Source: Virgisporangium ochraceum (GTDB lineage Bacteria > Actinomycetota > Actinomycetes > Mycobacteriales > Micromonosporaceae). Taken from it: DNA of 64,000 nucleotides. Location of the stretch: contig NZ_BOPH01000043.1 of the NCBI RefSeq assembly GCF_016863655.1, forward strand, positions 1 through 64,000. The letters are read 5' to 3'. Below, in pieces: positions 6,717 to 14,389 of this stretch. The notes below the pieces were generated by a model that was given only the letters and a program-made list of their open reading frames with translations, had not been told where the DNA came from and ran no database searches. Positions within the stretch are counted from its first letter, which is position 1. Each line of letters starts with the position of its first letter. The position numbers and the translations under genes were made by a program.

Positions 6717-9416
6717 TCAAGACTGCTCGGGAACGGTGCCGGCGGCCACGGCGGCGCCGAGTTCGGCGCGCGAACGGATGCCCAGCTTGCGGTAGACCCG
6801 CGCGAGGTGAGCCTCCACCGTCTTCGGGCTGATCGCCATCGCGGCGGCGACCTGCCGGTTGGTCGCCCCGGAGGCGGCCAGCCGGGCCACCCGGACCTCG
6901 CTCGGCGTCAGCTCCGCACCGCCGGCGTGCCGCAGCCCCAGCCGGGCCCGTTCCTCTGCCGTGCGCCGGGCCCAGGCCGGCGCGCCGAGACGGGTGAACG
7001 TCTCCTCCGCCGCCTCCAGCGCCACCGCGGCGTCGGTGTTCCGGCGCGCCCGGCGCAACAGGGCGCCCCGGGTCAGCAGCGTGCGCGCCCGGTCGAACGG
7101 CAGCGCGTCCGGCGGCGGCTCGGCCAGGTCGAGCGCGGCGGCGACGTCGCCGCGGGCGAAGGCGACCTCGGCGGCGGCCCGGCACCACGCCGCCCGCAGC
7201 CACGGCCGGGGAACCACCGCGAGCCGTCGCGCCACGACGTCCAGCGCGGTCGCGGCCGCGTCCGGGTCGGTGACGGCCAGCGCCTCCATCCGCTCGGCCA
7301 TCGGATCCAGGCGGCCCACCGGCTCGACCATGCCGATGGCCGACAGGTGACCGGCGCTCTCGGCGGTGATCCGCAGGACGGCGTCGCGGTCGCCGGCCGA
7401 CGAGGCCACGAACGCCGCCACGGCCAGGTACGCCGTCGCCAGCAGGCGGTCGTCGGCCGCGGCGAGGGCGGCGGCGCGGGCCTCGACCACCGGGCCCACC
7501 TCGGCCAGCCGGCCCTCGTAGGCGTCGAGCAGGAGCCGCTGCCTGATGCTGGGATCGGCGGTGCTGTCGCCGAGCAGCCGCGCCGAGCGCACCGCCGCCT
7601 CCGCGTGCTCGCGAGCGGCGGCCCAGTTCCCCGCGTGCAGCTCGGTCTCCGCGAGCCGGGTCAGCAGATCCGACTCGGCCGACAGGTCGCCCCGCGCGCG
7701 GTCGCGCCGCAGCAGGGTCCGGAACCGCTCACGCGCGTCGTCGACCCGGTCGAGCGCGAGGTACCAGATCCCCGGGATCGTGCTCTGGTCGGGCGAGCCG
7801 GCCGGGCTCTCCAGGCTGAGAGCGCGGGTCAGGAGGTCGGGCCTGGGCTCCCGGCCCAGCGTCACCTCGCTGTAGAAGGCGTTGCAGAGCGCCCCGGACA
7901 GCGCGTCGCGGTCGGTCGTGCCGTCCAGCGCGACGATCGCGCGCAGGCTGTAGTCCAGTGCCAGCGGGGCGTCGTCGTCGCAGAAGATGGCCAGGCGGTA
8001 GTAGATCCGCCCGAGCAGCACCGCGACGGTGGCGGCGTCGTCGGCCGCGGCCCGCAGGTCGTCACGGGCCGCGGTCACGTCGCCGCGGTACCAGGCCGCG
8101 GTGCCGCGCAGCAGCAGCGCCTCGGCCCGCAGCGGCCCCGGTTCCAGATCGGCCAGGACGCCGTCGACGGTCTCGGCCGCCGCGGCGGCGTCGCCGAGGT
8201 TGACGAGGCAGTCGGCCAGCCGCACGGCGTGGCGGGGCCGGTCCGGCGCGCCCCGTTCCAGCGCGAGGGCGAGCAGTTCGGCGGCCACGCCGTAGGCGCC
8301 GCGCAGCCGCGCGTCCCCGGCCGCCGTCACGAGGCTGCGGGCCACCCGCTCGTCCGGGCCGACCGTGCCGAGCGCGAGGTGCCGGGCCCGCGCCTCCGGC
8401 TCGGGTTCCACCTCGGCGAGGCGACGGTGCAGGGCCCGCCGGTCTGCCGGCGTCCCCTGCCGGTAGACCACCGAGGCGACGAGCGGATGGTCGAAGCCGA
8501 GCCGGCCATCGGCGGCGACCGTCAGCAGGCCCGCCGCTTCCACGCCCGCCAGGGCCTCGTCGGCCCGGTCGTGCGCCGCCCGCAACCGCTGCACCGTCGG
8601 CACCGCCAGGGTGGCCGCGACCCGCAGCACGTCGTGCTCCTCGGGCCGCAGCGCGTCGAGCCGGTCGGTCACGAACGACGTCAGCGGCTGCGGCAGCGGG
8701 GCCGCGTCGCCGCGGTCGCGTTGGGCCCGGGCGACCTGCAGCGCGTAGTACGGGTTGCCGCCGCTGATCGCGTGGATCTGCGCGACCTCGCTGCGGCCGA
8801 ACCGGCCGCCGAGCCGCTCGGTGAGCAGTTCGTGCACGGTGTCCGGATCGAGGCCGCCGAGCCACAGCCGGCCCACCGTGGCGGGCGGGAGCTGCCGGTC
8901 GAGGTCCCACGGCAGGTCACCCGGCCGGGTCGACCGCCGGGCCAGCAGCACCCGTACCGGCGCGTCGGCCAGCCGCCGGACCGCCCCGCCGACCACCTCG
9001 GCGGTCGGCGCGTCGAGCCAGGGCAGGTCGTCGACCACGAGCAGCGCCGCGCCGGACAGGCAGGCGACCGTCGCCAGGGTCACCGCATGCGCGTCCAACG
9101 GGGTCTCCGCCTCCACCCGACGCAGCGCGACCTCCAGCGCGTGCCGCTGCACCGACGGCAGCTCGGGCAAGGGCCCGTCGAGCAGATCGGCCAGCCCGGC
9201 GTAGGCGAAGCGCGCCTCGGTCTGGGTCGGCCGGGCGCGGTGCACCCGCAGGCCGGCCGCCGTGGCCGCCCCGACCGCCGCGGCCAGCAGCGTCGACTTG
9301 CCGACACCGGCCTCACCCTCCACGAGCAGCACTCGCGTCCGCCCGTCGAGCAGTGCGGACACCGCGGCCCACTCGTCGCGGCGGCCCACCAACGTGGGGG
9401 GCGGGGTGTGCGGCAT
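6717..9416 (-). CDS. LuxR family transcriptional regulator of the LAL type (ATPase plus HTH)
   Basis: An 899-residue protein. Start chosen at the ATG 9414-9416 (MPHTPPPTLVGRRDEW), which places the AAA domain at the N-terminus as usual for the family; the frame extends further upstream through non-homologous sequence. Walker A GEAGVGKST is at residues 34-42 and a Walker B-like LLVVDDLPWLD follows. The middle is a long TPR-like helical region. The last ~65 residues form a LuxR HTH (LTPSEVRVARLAASGATNRQ, ISPKTVEAHLARVYRKLGI). LAL proteins are ATP-dependent activators, often pathway specific. Target unknown; it is divergent from the calcium-binding repeat genes at 9465. Confidence 0.9.
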   Translation of the reverse strand: MPHTPPPTLVGRRDEWAAVSALLDGRTRVLLVEGEAGVGKSTLLAAAVGAATAAGLRVHRARPTQTEARFAYAGLADLLDGPLPELPSVQRHALEVALRRVEAETPLDAHAVTLATVACLSGAALLVVDDLPWLDAPTAEVVGGAVRRLADAPVRVLLARRSTRPGDLPWDLDRQLPPATVGRLWLGGLDPDTVHELLTERLGGRFGRSEVAQIHAISGGNPYYALQVARAQRDRGDAAPLPQPLTSFVTDRLDALRPEEHDVLRVAATLAVPTVQRLRAAHDRADEALAGVEAAGLLTVAADGRLGFDHPLVASVVYRQGTPADRRALHRRLAEVEPEPEARARHLALGTVGPDERVARSLVTAAGDARLRGAYGVAAELLALALERGAPDRPRHAVRLADCLVNLGDAAAAAETVDGVLADLEPGPLRAEALLLRGTAAWYRGDVTAARDDLRAAADDAATVAVLLGRIYYRLAIFCDDDAPLALDYSLRAIVALDGTTDRDALSGALCNAFYSEVTLGREPRPDLLTRALSLESPAGSPDQSTIPGIWYLALDRVDDARERFRTLLRRDRARGDLSAESDLLTRLAETELHAGNWAAAREHAEAAVRSARLLGDSTADPSIRQRLLLDAYEGRLAEVGPVVEARAAALAAADDRLLATAYLAVAAFVASSAGDRDAVLRITAESAGHLSAIGMVEPVGRLDPMAERMEALAVTDPDAAATALDVVARRLAVVPRPWLRAAWCRAAAEVAFARGDVAAALDLAEPPPDALPFDRARTLLTRGALLRRARRNTDAAVALEAAEETFTRLGAPAWARRTAEERARLGLRHAGGAELTPSEVRVARLAASGATNRQVAAAMAISPKTVEAHLARVYRKLGIRSRAELGAAVAAGTVPEQS

Positions 9417-9464
9417 AGGGAAACACCTGATGGTTGGGTGACCTGGGCTCCATACGTTACGTGC

Positions 9465-9950
9465 ATGACTGATGACACCTTCGACCCGACCCCGCCGCCC
9501 GACCTCCGCACCGAGGAGACCGGCTTCGCCACCCACGACGTCTCCTACCACGAGGGCCAGCGCAGAGACACCTTCGACTTCGACGGTGACGGCAACGTCG
9601 ACCTCCTCACCATCGACCGGGACGACGACGGCCAGGCCGAGATCATCGCCCGCGACCGCGACGACGACGGCCGGTTCGACGAGCTTCAGTACGACTGGAA
9701 CGAGACCGGCACCGCCGAGTTCACCGCGCGCGACACCGACGACGACGGCCGCTACGACACCTTCTCCCACGACACCAACGAGAACGGCCACCCGGAGCGG
9801 GTCGAGGTCGACACCGACGGCAACGGCCAGGTCGACCACTGGGAGTACGACCGGAACGACGACGGCCGGGTCGACGACATCTACGACGACACGAACGGCG
9901 ACGGCCGGCCCGACCGGCACACCACCACGCACGTCCGATCGAGGCTGTGA
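9465..9950 (+). CDS. Tandem 13-residue Asp-rich repeat protein (EF-hand/dockerin-like calcium binding), copy 1
   Basis: A 161-residue, highly acidic protein with no signal peptide or membrane segment. After a ~35-residue leader it consists of about nine repeats of exactly 13 residues with the pattern D-x-[DN]-x-[DN]-G-x-x-[DE]-x4, for example DGDGNVD, DDDGRFD, DGNGQVD, NGDGRPD. This spacing matches the loop of EF-hand or thrombospondin-3/dockerin calcium sites without the flanking EF helices. One unit (WNETGTAEF) has lost acidic ligands. A second, related gene follows after 11 bases. Calcium binding is inferred from the motif; the cellular role is unknown. Confidence 0.75.
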   Translation: MTDDTFDPTPPPDLRTEETGFATHDVSYHEGQRRDTFDFDGDGNVDLLTIDRDDDGQAEIIARDRDDDGRFDELQYDWNETGTAEFTARDTDDDGRYDTFSHDTNENGHPERVEVDTDGNGQVDHWEYDRNDDGRVDDIYDDTNGDGRPDRHTTTHVRSRL

Positions 9951-9961
9951 AGGGAACGACC

Positions 9962-10459
9962 ATGACCGACCACATCGACCTCGACGGCTACGACCGCGAC
10001 CTGTTCGTCGACGACCGGCCCGGCGTCAGCGACCACGTCGACCCGGACCCGCCGCCCCGCCTCGTCCCCGAGATCGACGAATACGACACCAACGGCGACG
10101 GCAGCGTCGACGTGGTCACCGTCGACACCGACGACGACGGCAGGGCCGACATCTGGCAGTACGACCTCGACGGCAACGGCGTGATCGACATGACCGGCTA
10201 CGACCTGAACGGCGACGGCAGGATCGACCAGAAGGAGTACGACCACGACGAGGACGGCCGCGTCGACGTCGTGCGCGTCGACCTGAACCACGACGGGCGG
10301 CCCGAGCTCGTCCAGTACGACTCCGACGGCGACGGCGCGCTCGACCGTCTCCTCCGCGACACCGACGGCGACGGCATCCTCGACCGGAGCGACCCGATCC
10401 ACGACACCTCGCACACCGTGCCGCACTGGGGCCCCAACGCCCGGTACGGCGGCGCCTGA
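9962..10459 (+). CDS. Tandem 13-residue Asp-rich repeat protein (EF-hand/dockerin-like calcium binding), copy 2
   Basis: A 165-residue paralogue of the preceding gene. ATG at 9962 is preceded by AAGGGA; a GTG at 9947 in frame would overlap the upstream gene. About eight 13-residue units follow a ~40-residue leader, for example NGDGSVD, DDDGRAD, DGNGVID, NGDGRID, DGDGALD, DGDGILD. The D-x-[DN]-x-D-G-x-x-D spacing predicts calcium coordination. The two genes share the MTD start and repeat period and probably arose by duplication and form one transcript. No signal peptide is visible, so a cytoplasmic calcium buffer or switch is the simplest idea, but non-classical export cannot be excluded. Confidence 0.75.
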   Translation: MTDHIDLDGYDRDLFVDDRPGVSDHVDPDPPPRLVPEIDEYDTNGDGSVDVVTVDTDDDGRADIWQYDLDGNGVIDMTGYDLNGDGRIDQKEYDHDEDGRVDVVRVDLNHDGRPELVQYDSDGDGALDRLLRDTDGDGILDRSDPIHDTSHTVPHWGPNARYGGA

Positions 10460-10794
10460 GCCCGTCGACCCGGCGCGCGATGCCGCCACGCCGGCCCCGG
10501 TCGGAGGTGGCGGCGTCCCGCCCGCGCCGGATGTCGGCCACCGCTGGACAACGCTCCGACCCGGCGATGAGAGAGCGCTCTCCAAGCGGAATCAGGGTGA
10601 CCGGTCAAGCGGGCCGATGTCAAGCGATCGTCGTCGAACGATGCGACTTCTATCGAGACTGAATGAAAGTACGGGACATCCGCATCCGACTATTGACTGC
10701 GACATCGACGCCGGTGCACGATGCGACCAGTTTCGTTGGCGTGATCGGCGCACGCCTGTCTGCAACTCGTACGACAGGAAGCGAGATCACCACG
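10460..10794. other. 335-base intergenic region upstream of the secreted multidomain protein
   Basis: No convincing gene is present. The stretch is less GC-rich than its surroundings towards its right end and contains one symmetric site (GAGAGCGCTCTC, 10571-10582) and an AGGAAG ribosome site just before the ATG at 10795. It most likely holds the promoter of the large secreted protein. Confidence 0.6.
10571..10582. promoter_or_regulatory. LacI-family-type operator (GAGAGCGCTCTC palindrome)
   Basis: A perfect 12-base palindrome with the central AGCGCT core typical of actinomycete LacI-family sugar regulators. It lies about 210 bases upstream of a secreted protein with sugar-dehydrogenase and carbohydrate-binding domains. 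It differs from the CebR-like box at 47243-47260 in the outer bases (GAG versus GGG), so a different LacI-family repressor is plausible. No LacI gene is in this window. Confidence 0.5.
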
Positions 10795-13700
10795 ATGTTC
10801 CGACGATTGACGTTCTGCCTTGCCCTGCTCCTGGCCACTGTCGGCGTCACTGTCGGCGTCACCGTGGTGCCGGCGCGGGCCGCGGCGGACTTCACCGTGC
10901 TGGTCTTCAGCAAGACGGCAGGGTTCCGGCACGACTCGATCCCGGCCGGCATCGCCGCGATCCAGCAGCTCGGCGCCCAGAACAACTTCACCGTCGAGAC
11001 CACCGAGGACGCCGCCCAGTTCAACGCCACCAACCTGGCCCGCTTCCAGGCGGTCATCTGGCTCTCCACGACCGCGGACGTGCTCAACGCCAGCCAGCAG
11101 ACGGCCTTCGAGCAGTACATCCGTGGAGGCGGCGGGTACATCGGTGTCCACGCCGCGTCCGACACCGAGTACGACTGGCCGTGGTACGGCAACCTGGTCG
11201 GCGCGTACTTCGCCAGCCATCCGGCGAACCAGAACGCGACGGTCCGGATCGAGGACACCACGCACCCGTCGACCGCCGGCATTCCGGTCACCTGGAACCG
11301 GTACGACGAGTGGTACAACTACCGCACCAACCCGCGCGCGCAGGTGCACGTTCTGGCCACGTTGGACGAGAGCACGTACACCGGTGGTTCGATGGGCGGG
11401 GACCACCCGATCGCGTGGTGCCGCGGCTACGACGGCGGCCGCTCCTGGTACACCGGCATGGGCCACACCATCGAGAGCTACGCCGAGGCGAACTTCCGCA
11501 CGCACCTGCTCGGTGGCATCCGGTACGCGGCGCAGGGAACCGGCAACTGCTCGACCGGCCAGCCACCGCAGGCCGGCTACAACCAGGTGACCCTCGCCAA
11601 GGGCGTGGGCGAGGTCGGCGAGCCGATGGGGCTGACCGTGCTGCCCAACCGCGGCGCCCTGCACACCTCGCGCGACGGCACGGTCCGGTACACGGACCCG
11701 GCCGGCAACACCAAGGTGGCGCTGACCATCCCGGTGTACACCCACGACGAGGAGGGCCTGCAGAGCATCAAGGCCGACCCGAACTTCGCCACCAACCGGT
11801 GGGTGTACGTGTACTACGCCCCACCGCTGTCCACCCCGGCCGGCGACGCGCCGGCGACCGGCACCGCGGCCCAGTTCGCGCCGTTCAACGGGGTGAACCG
11901 GCTGTCCCGGTTCACGGTCAACGCGGACTTCACCCTCGACCCCAACTCCGCCGTCACGATCCTGGACGTGCCGACCAGCCGTGGCATGTGCTGCCACGTG
12001 GGCGGTGACATCGACTTCGACGCCGCGGGCAACCTCTACCTGTCGACCGGCGACGACACGAACCCGTTCGACTCCAGCGGATACACGCCGATCGACGAGC
12101 GGACCGACCGCAACCCGGCCTTCGACGCCCAGCGCACCTCGGGCAGCACCAACGACCTGCGCGGCAAGGTGCTGCGGATCCGGCCGAACAGCGGCGGCGG
12201 GTACAGCATCCCGGCGGGCAACATGTTCGCGGCCGGCACCGCCAACACCCGTCCCGAGATCTACGCGATGGGCTTCCGCAACCCGTTCCGGATGAGCGTG
12301 GACAAGGCGACCGGCGCCGTCTACCTCGGCGACTACGGACCGGACGCCGGCACCGCCAGCGCCACCCGTGGGCCGGCCGGCACCGTCTCGTTCGAGCGGA
12401 TCACCCAGCCAGGCAACTTCGGCTGGCCGTACTGCTCGAACTACAACACGCCGTACATCGACTTCACGTTCCCGTCGGGTCCGTCGGGCGCGGCGTTCAA
12501 CTGCACCGGTGGACCGGTGAACAACTCGCGCAACAACACCGGTCTGACGCAGCTGCCACCGTCACAGGCGGCCTGGCTGCCCTACGGCGGCGGGCAGGAC
12601 CCGCCGGCCCTGTGCTGCGGGAGCCTGTCGCCGATGGGCGGGGTGGTCTACAACTACAACGCCGCGCTGGCCTCCGACGTGAAGTTCCCGGCGTCGATGA
12701 ACGGCCGGGTGTTCCTGGGCGAGTTCGGCCGGCGCTGGATCAAAGCGGCCACCGTGACCGGCTCCGGCGGGGTCGGTGCGATCGACGCGTTCCCGGCGTA
12801 CACCGGCACACAGGTGATGGACCTGGAGTTCGGGCCGGACGGCGCGCTCTACGTGCTCGACTACGGCACCGGCTGGTTCGGCGGTGACGCGAACTCGGCG
12901 CTGTACCGGATCGAGTACAACAGCGGCGGCGGACGGTCGCCGGTGGCGTCGGCGTCGGCGACACCGACGAGTGGGAACGCGCCGTTGACCGTGCAGTTCA
13001 GCTCGGCCGGATCCAGCGACCCGGACGGCGATCCGATCACGTACGCGTGGGACTTCACCACAAACGGCAGTACGGACTCGACGGCGGCGAACCCGTCGTT
13101 CACGTACACGTCCAACGGTGACTTCACCGCGACGTTGACGGTGCGGGACAGCACCGGCCGCACCGCGACGGCGAGCGTGGTGATCGGTGTGGGCCGGCCG
13201 ACGGTCACGCTCAACCAGCCGCTCAACGGGAGGATGTTCACCTTCGGCGACGCCATTCCGTTCCAGGTGACCGTGAGTGATCCGAGCGGGGCGGCCGTGG
13301 ACTGCGCACGGGTGCGGGTGAGCTACATCCTCGGTCACGACAGCCACGGTCACGAATTGTCCAGCGCGACCGGGTGCTCAGGCACCATACAGACCCCGGT
13401 CGACGGTGAGCACGACGCCAACGCCAACATCTTCGGCGTCGTGGTCGCCGCGTACACACCCGTCGGCTCGACCACGCCGGTGACCTCACCGCAGGCGGTC
13501 CTGCAGCCACGCACCCGCCAGGCCGAGCACTACAGCGGCCAGCAGGGCACCACCGTCGTGGCCAAGCCGTCCGCCAACGGCGGCAGCGCGGTCGGGTACA
13601 TCGAGAACGGCGACTGGATCTCGTTCACGCCGTACAACCTCAGCGGTGTCACGTCGTTCACCGCGCGGGTGGCGTCGGCCGGCACCGGCGGCACGATCAC

Positions 13701-14292
13701 GCTGCGGACCGGGTCGGCGACCGGTCCGGTGGTCGGCACGGCGACCGTCGCGCCCACCGGTGGCTGGGAGACCTGGGCCGACGTCACCGGCACCGTCACG
13801 CCGCCGACCGGCACACACACCCTGTTCCTCGTGTTCACCGGCGGCGCCGGGTCGCTGTTCGACATCGACGCGTTCACGCTCGGCTCCGGCACGCCGCCGC
13901 AGTCGGGGAACCTGGCGCTGAACAAGCCGGCGACGGCGTCCAGTGTGGAGTCCGCGGCCTACCCGGCGTCCGCCGCGGTGGACGCGTCGGCGACGACCCG
14001 GTGGGCCAGCGCGTTCTCCGATCCACAGTGGATCCAGGTCGACCTCGGCGCGACCTACAGCATCGACCGGGTGAGACTGGTGTGGGAGGCCGCATACGGC
14101 TCGGCGTACCAGATCCAGACCTCCACCGACGGCACCACCTGGACCACCGTCCGATCGGTCACCGGCGGAAACGGAGGAGAGGACGACAACACCGGCCTGA
14201 CCGCGACGGGCCGCTACGTCCGCATCAACGGCACCACCCGCGCCACCGCGTGGGGATACTCACTGTTCACCTTCGAGGTCTACGGCAGGTGA
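10795..14292 (+). CDS. Secreted ThuA / PQQ-type sugar dehydrogenase / PKD / CBM6 / discoidin multidomain protein
   Basis: A 1165-residue secreted protein. The ATG at 10795 follows AGGAAG and opens a Sec signal peptide (MFRRLTFCLALLLATVG, cleavage near PARAAA). Domains in order: ThuA-like glutamine-amidotransferase fold (residues ~30-255, VLVFSKTAGFRHDSI); glucose/sorbosone-dehydrogenase beta-propeller (~268-700, with repeated GD.. motifs such as LYLSTGDDTNPF and ALYVLDYGTGWF); PKD domain (~715-800); Ig-like segment (~800-900); CBM6 (~905-1030, GYIENGDWISF); F5/8 type C discoidin domain (~1037-1165, NLALNKPATASS). It probably binds and oxidises or processes polysaccharide-derived sugars outside the cell. 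The upstream palindrome suggests sugar control and a strong hairpin terminator follows. Confidence 0.88.
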   Translation: MFRRLTFCLALLLATVGVTVGVTVVPARAAADFTVLVFSKTAGFRHDSIPAGIAAIQQLGAQNNFTVETTEDAAQFNATNLARFQAVIWLSTTADVLNASQQTAFEQYIRGGGGYIGVHAASDTEYDWPWYGNLVGAYFASHPANQNATVRIEDTTHPSTAGIPVTWNRYDEWYNYRTNPRAQVHVLATLDESTYTGGSMGGDHPIAWCRGYDGGRSWYTGMGHTIESYAEANFRTHLLGGIRYAAQGTGNCSTGQPPQAGYNQVTLAKGVGEVGEPMGLTVLPNRGALHTSRDGTVRYTDPAGNTKVALTIPVYTHDEEGLQSIKADPNFATNRWVYVYYAPPLSTPAGDAPATGTAAQFAPFNGVNRLSRFTVNADFTLDPNSAVTILDVPTSRGMCCHVGGDIDFDAAGNLYLSTGDDTNPFDSSGYTPIDERTDRNPAFDAQRTSGSTNDLRGKVLRIRPNSGGGYSIPAGNMFAAGTANTRPEIYAMGFRNPFRMSVDKATGAVYLGDYGPDAGTASATRGPAGTVSFERITQPGNFGWPYCSNYNTPYIDFTFPSGPSGAAFNCTGGPVNNSRNNTGLTQLPPSQAAWLPYGGGQDPPALCCGSLSPMGGVVYNYNAALASDVKFPASMNGRVFLGEFGRRWIKAATVTGSGGVGAIDAFPAYTGTQVMDLEFGPDGALYVLDYGTGWFGGDANSALYRIEYNSGGGRSPVASASATPTSGNAPLTVQFSSAGSSDPDGDPITYAWDFTTNGSTDSTAANPSFTYTSNGDFTATLTVRDSTGRTATASVVIGVGRPTVTLNQPLNGRMFTFGDAIPFQVTVSDPSGAAVDCARVRVSYILGHDSHGHELSSATGCSGTIQTPVDGEHDANANIFGVVVAAYTPVGSTTPVTSPQAVLQPRTRQAEHYSGQQGTTVVAKPSANGGSAVGYIENGDWISFTPYNLSGVTSFTARVASAGTGGTITLRTGSATGPVVGTATVAPTGGWETWADVTGTVTPPTGTHTLFLVFTGGAGSLFDIDAFTLGSGTPPQSGNLALNKPATASSVESAAYPASAAVDASATTRWASAFSDPQWIQVDLGATYSIDRVRLVWEAAYGSAYQIQTSTDGTTWTTVRSVTGGNGGEDDNTGLTATGRYVRINGTTRATAWGYSLFTFEVYGR

Positions 14293-14298
14293 CGGCAC

Positions 14299-14332
14299 GG
14301 CGGCCCGGGAGCGGCAACGCACCCGGGCCGCC
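14299..14332 (+). terminator. Strong GC hairpin after the multidomain secreted protein
   Basis: GGCGGCCCGGG (14299-14309) and CCCGGGCCGCC (14322-14332) make a perfect 11-bp stem with a 12-base loop, starting 7 bases after the stop codon. There is no T-run, which is normal for actinomycete terminators. Confidence 0.7.
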
Positions 14333-14389
14333 ACCGCCTCTCCCCGGTGGATCGGGAGGCGCCGGTCGGCGGCCGGTAGGGTGCCGGTC

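Noticed and set aside
6807..9950. Rightward 1047-codon open frame
   Set aside because: Its first ~870 codons are a low-complexity Arg/Gly-rich shadow antisense to the LAL regulator; only the part from ATG 9465 encodes a plausible protein.
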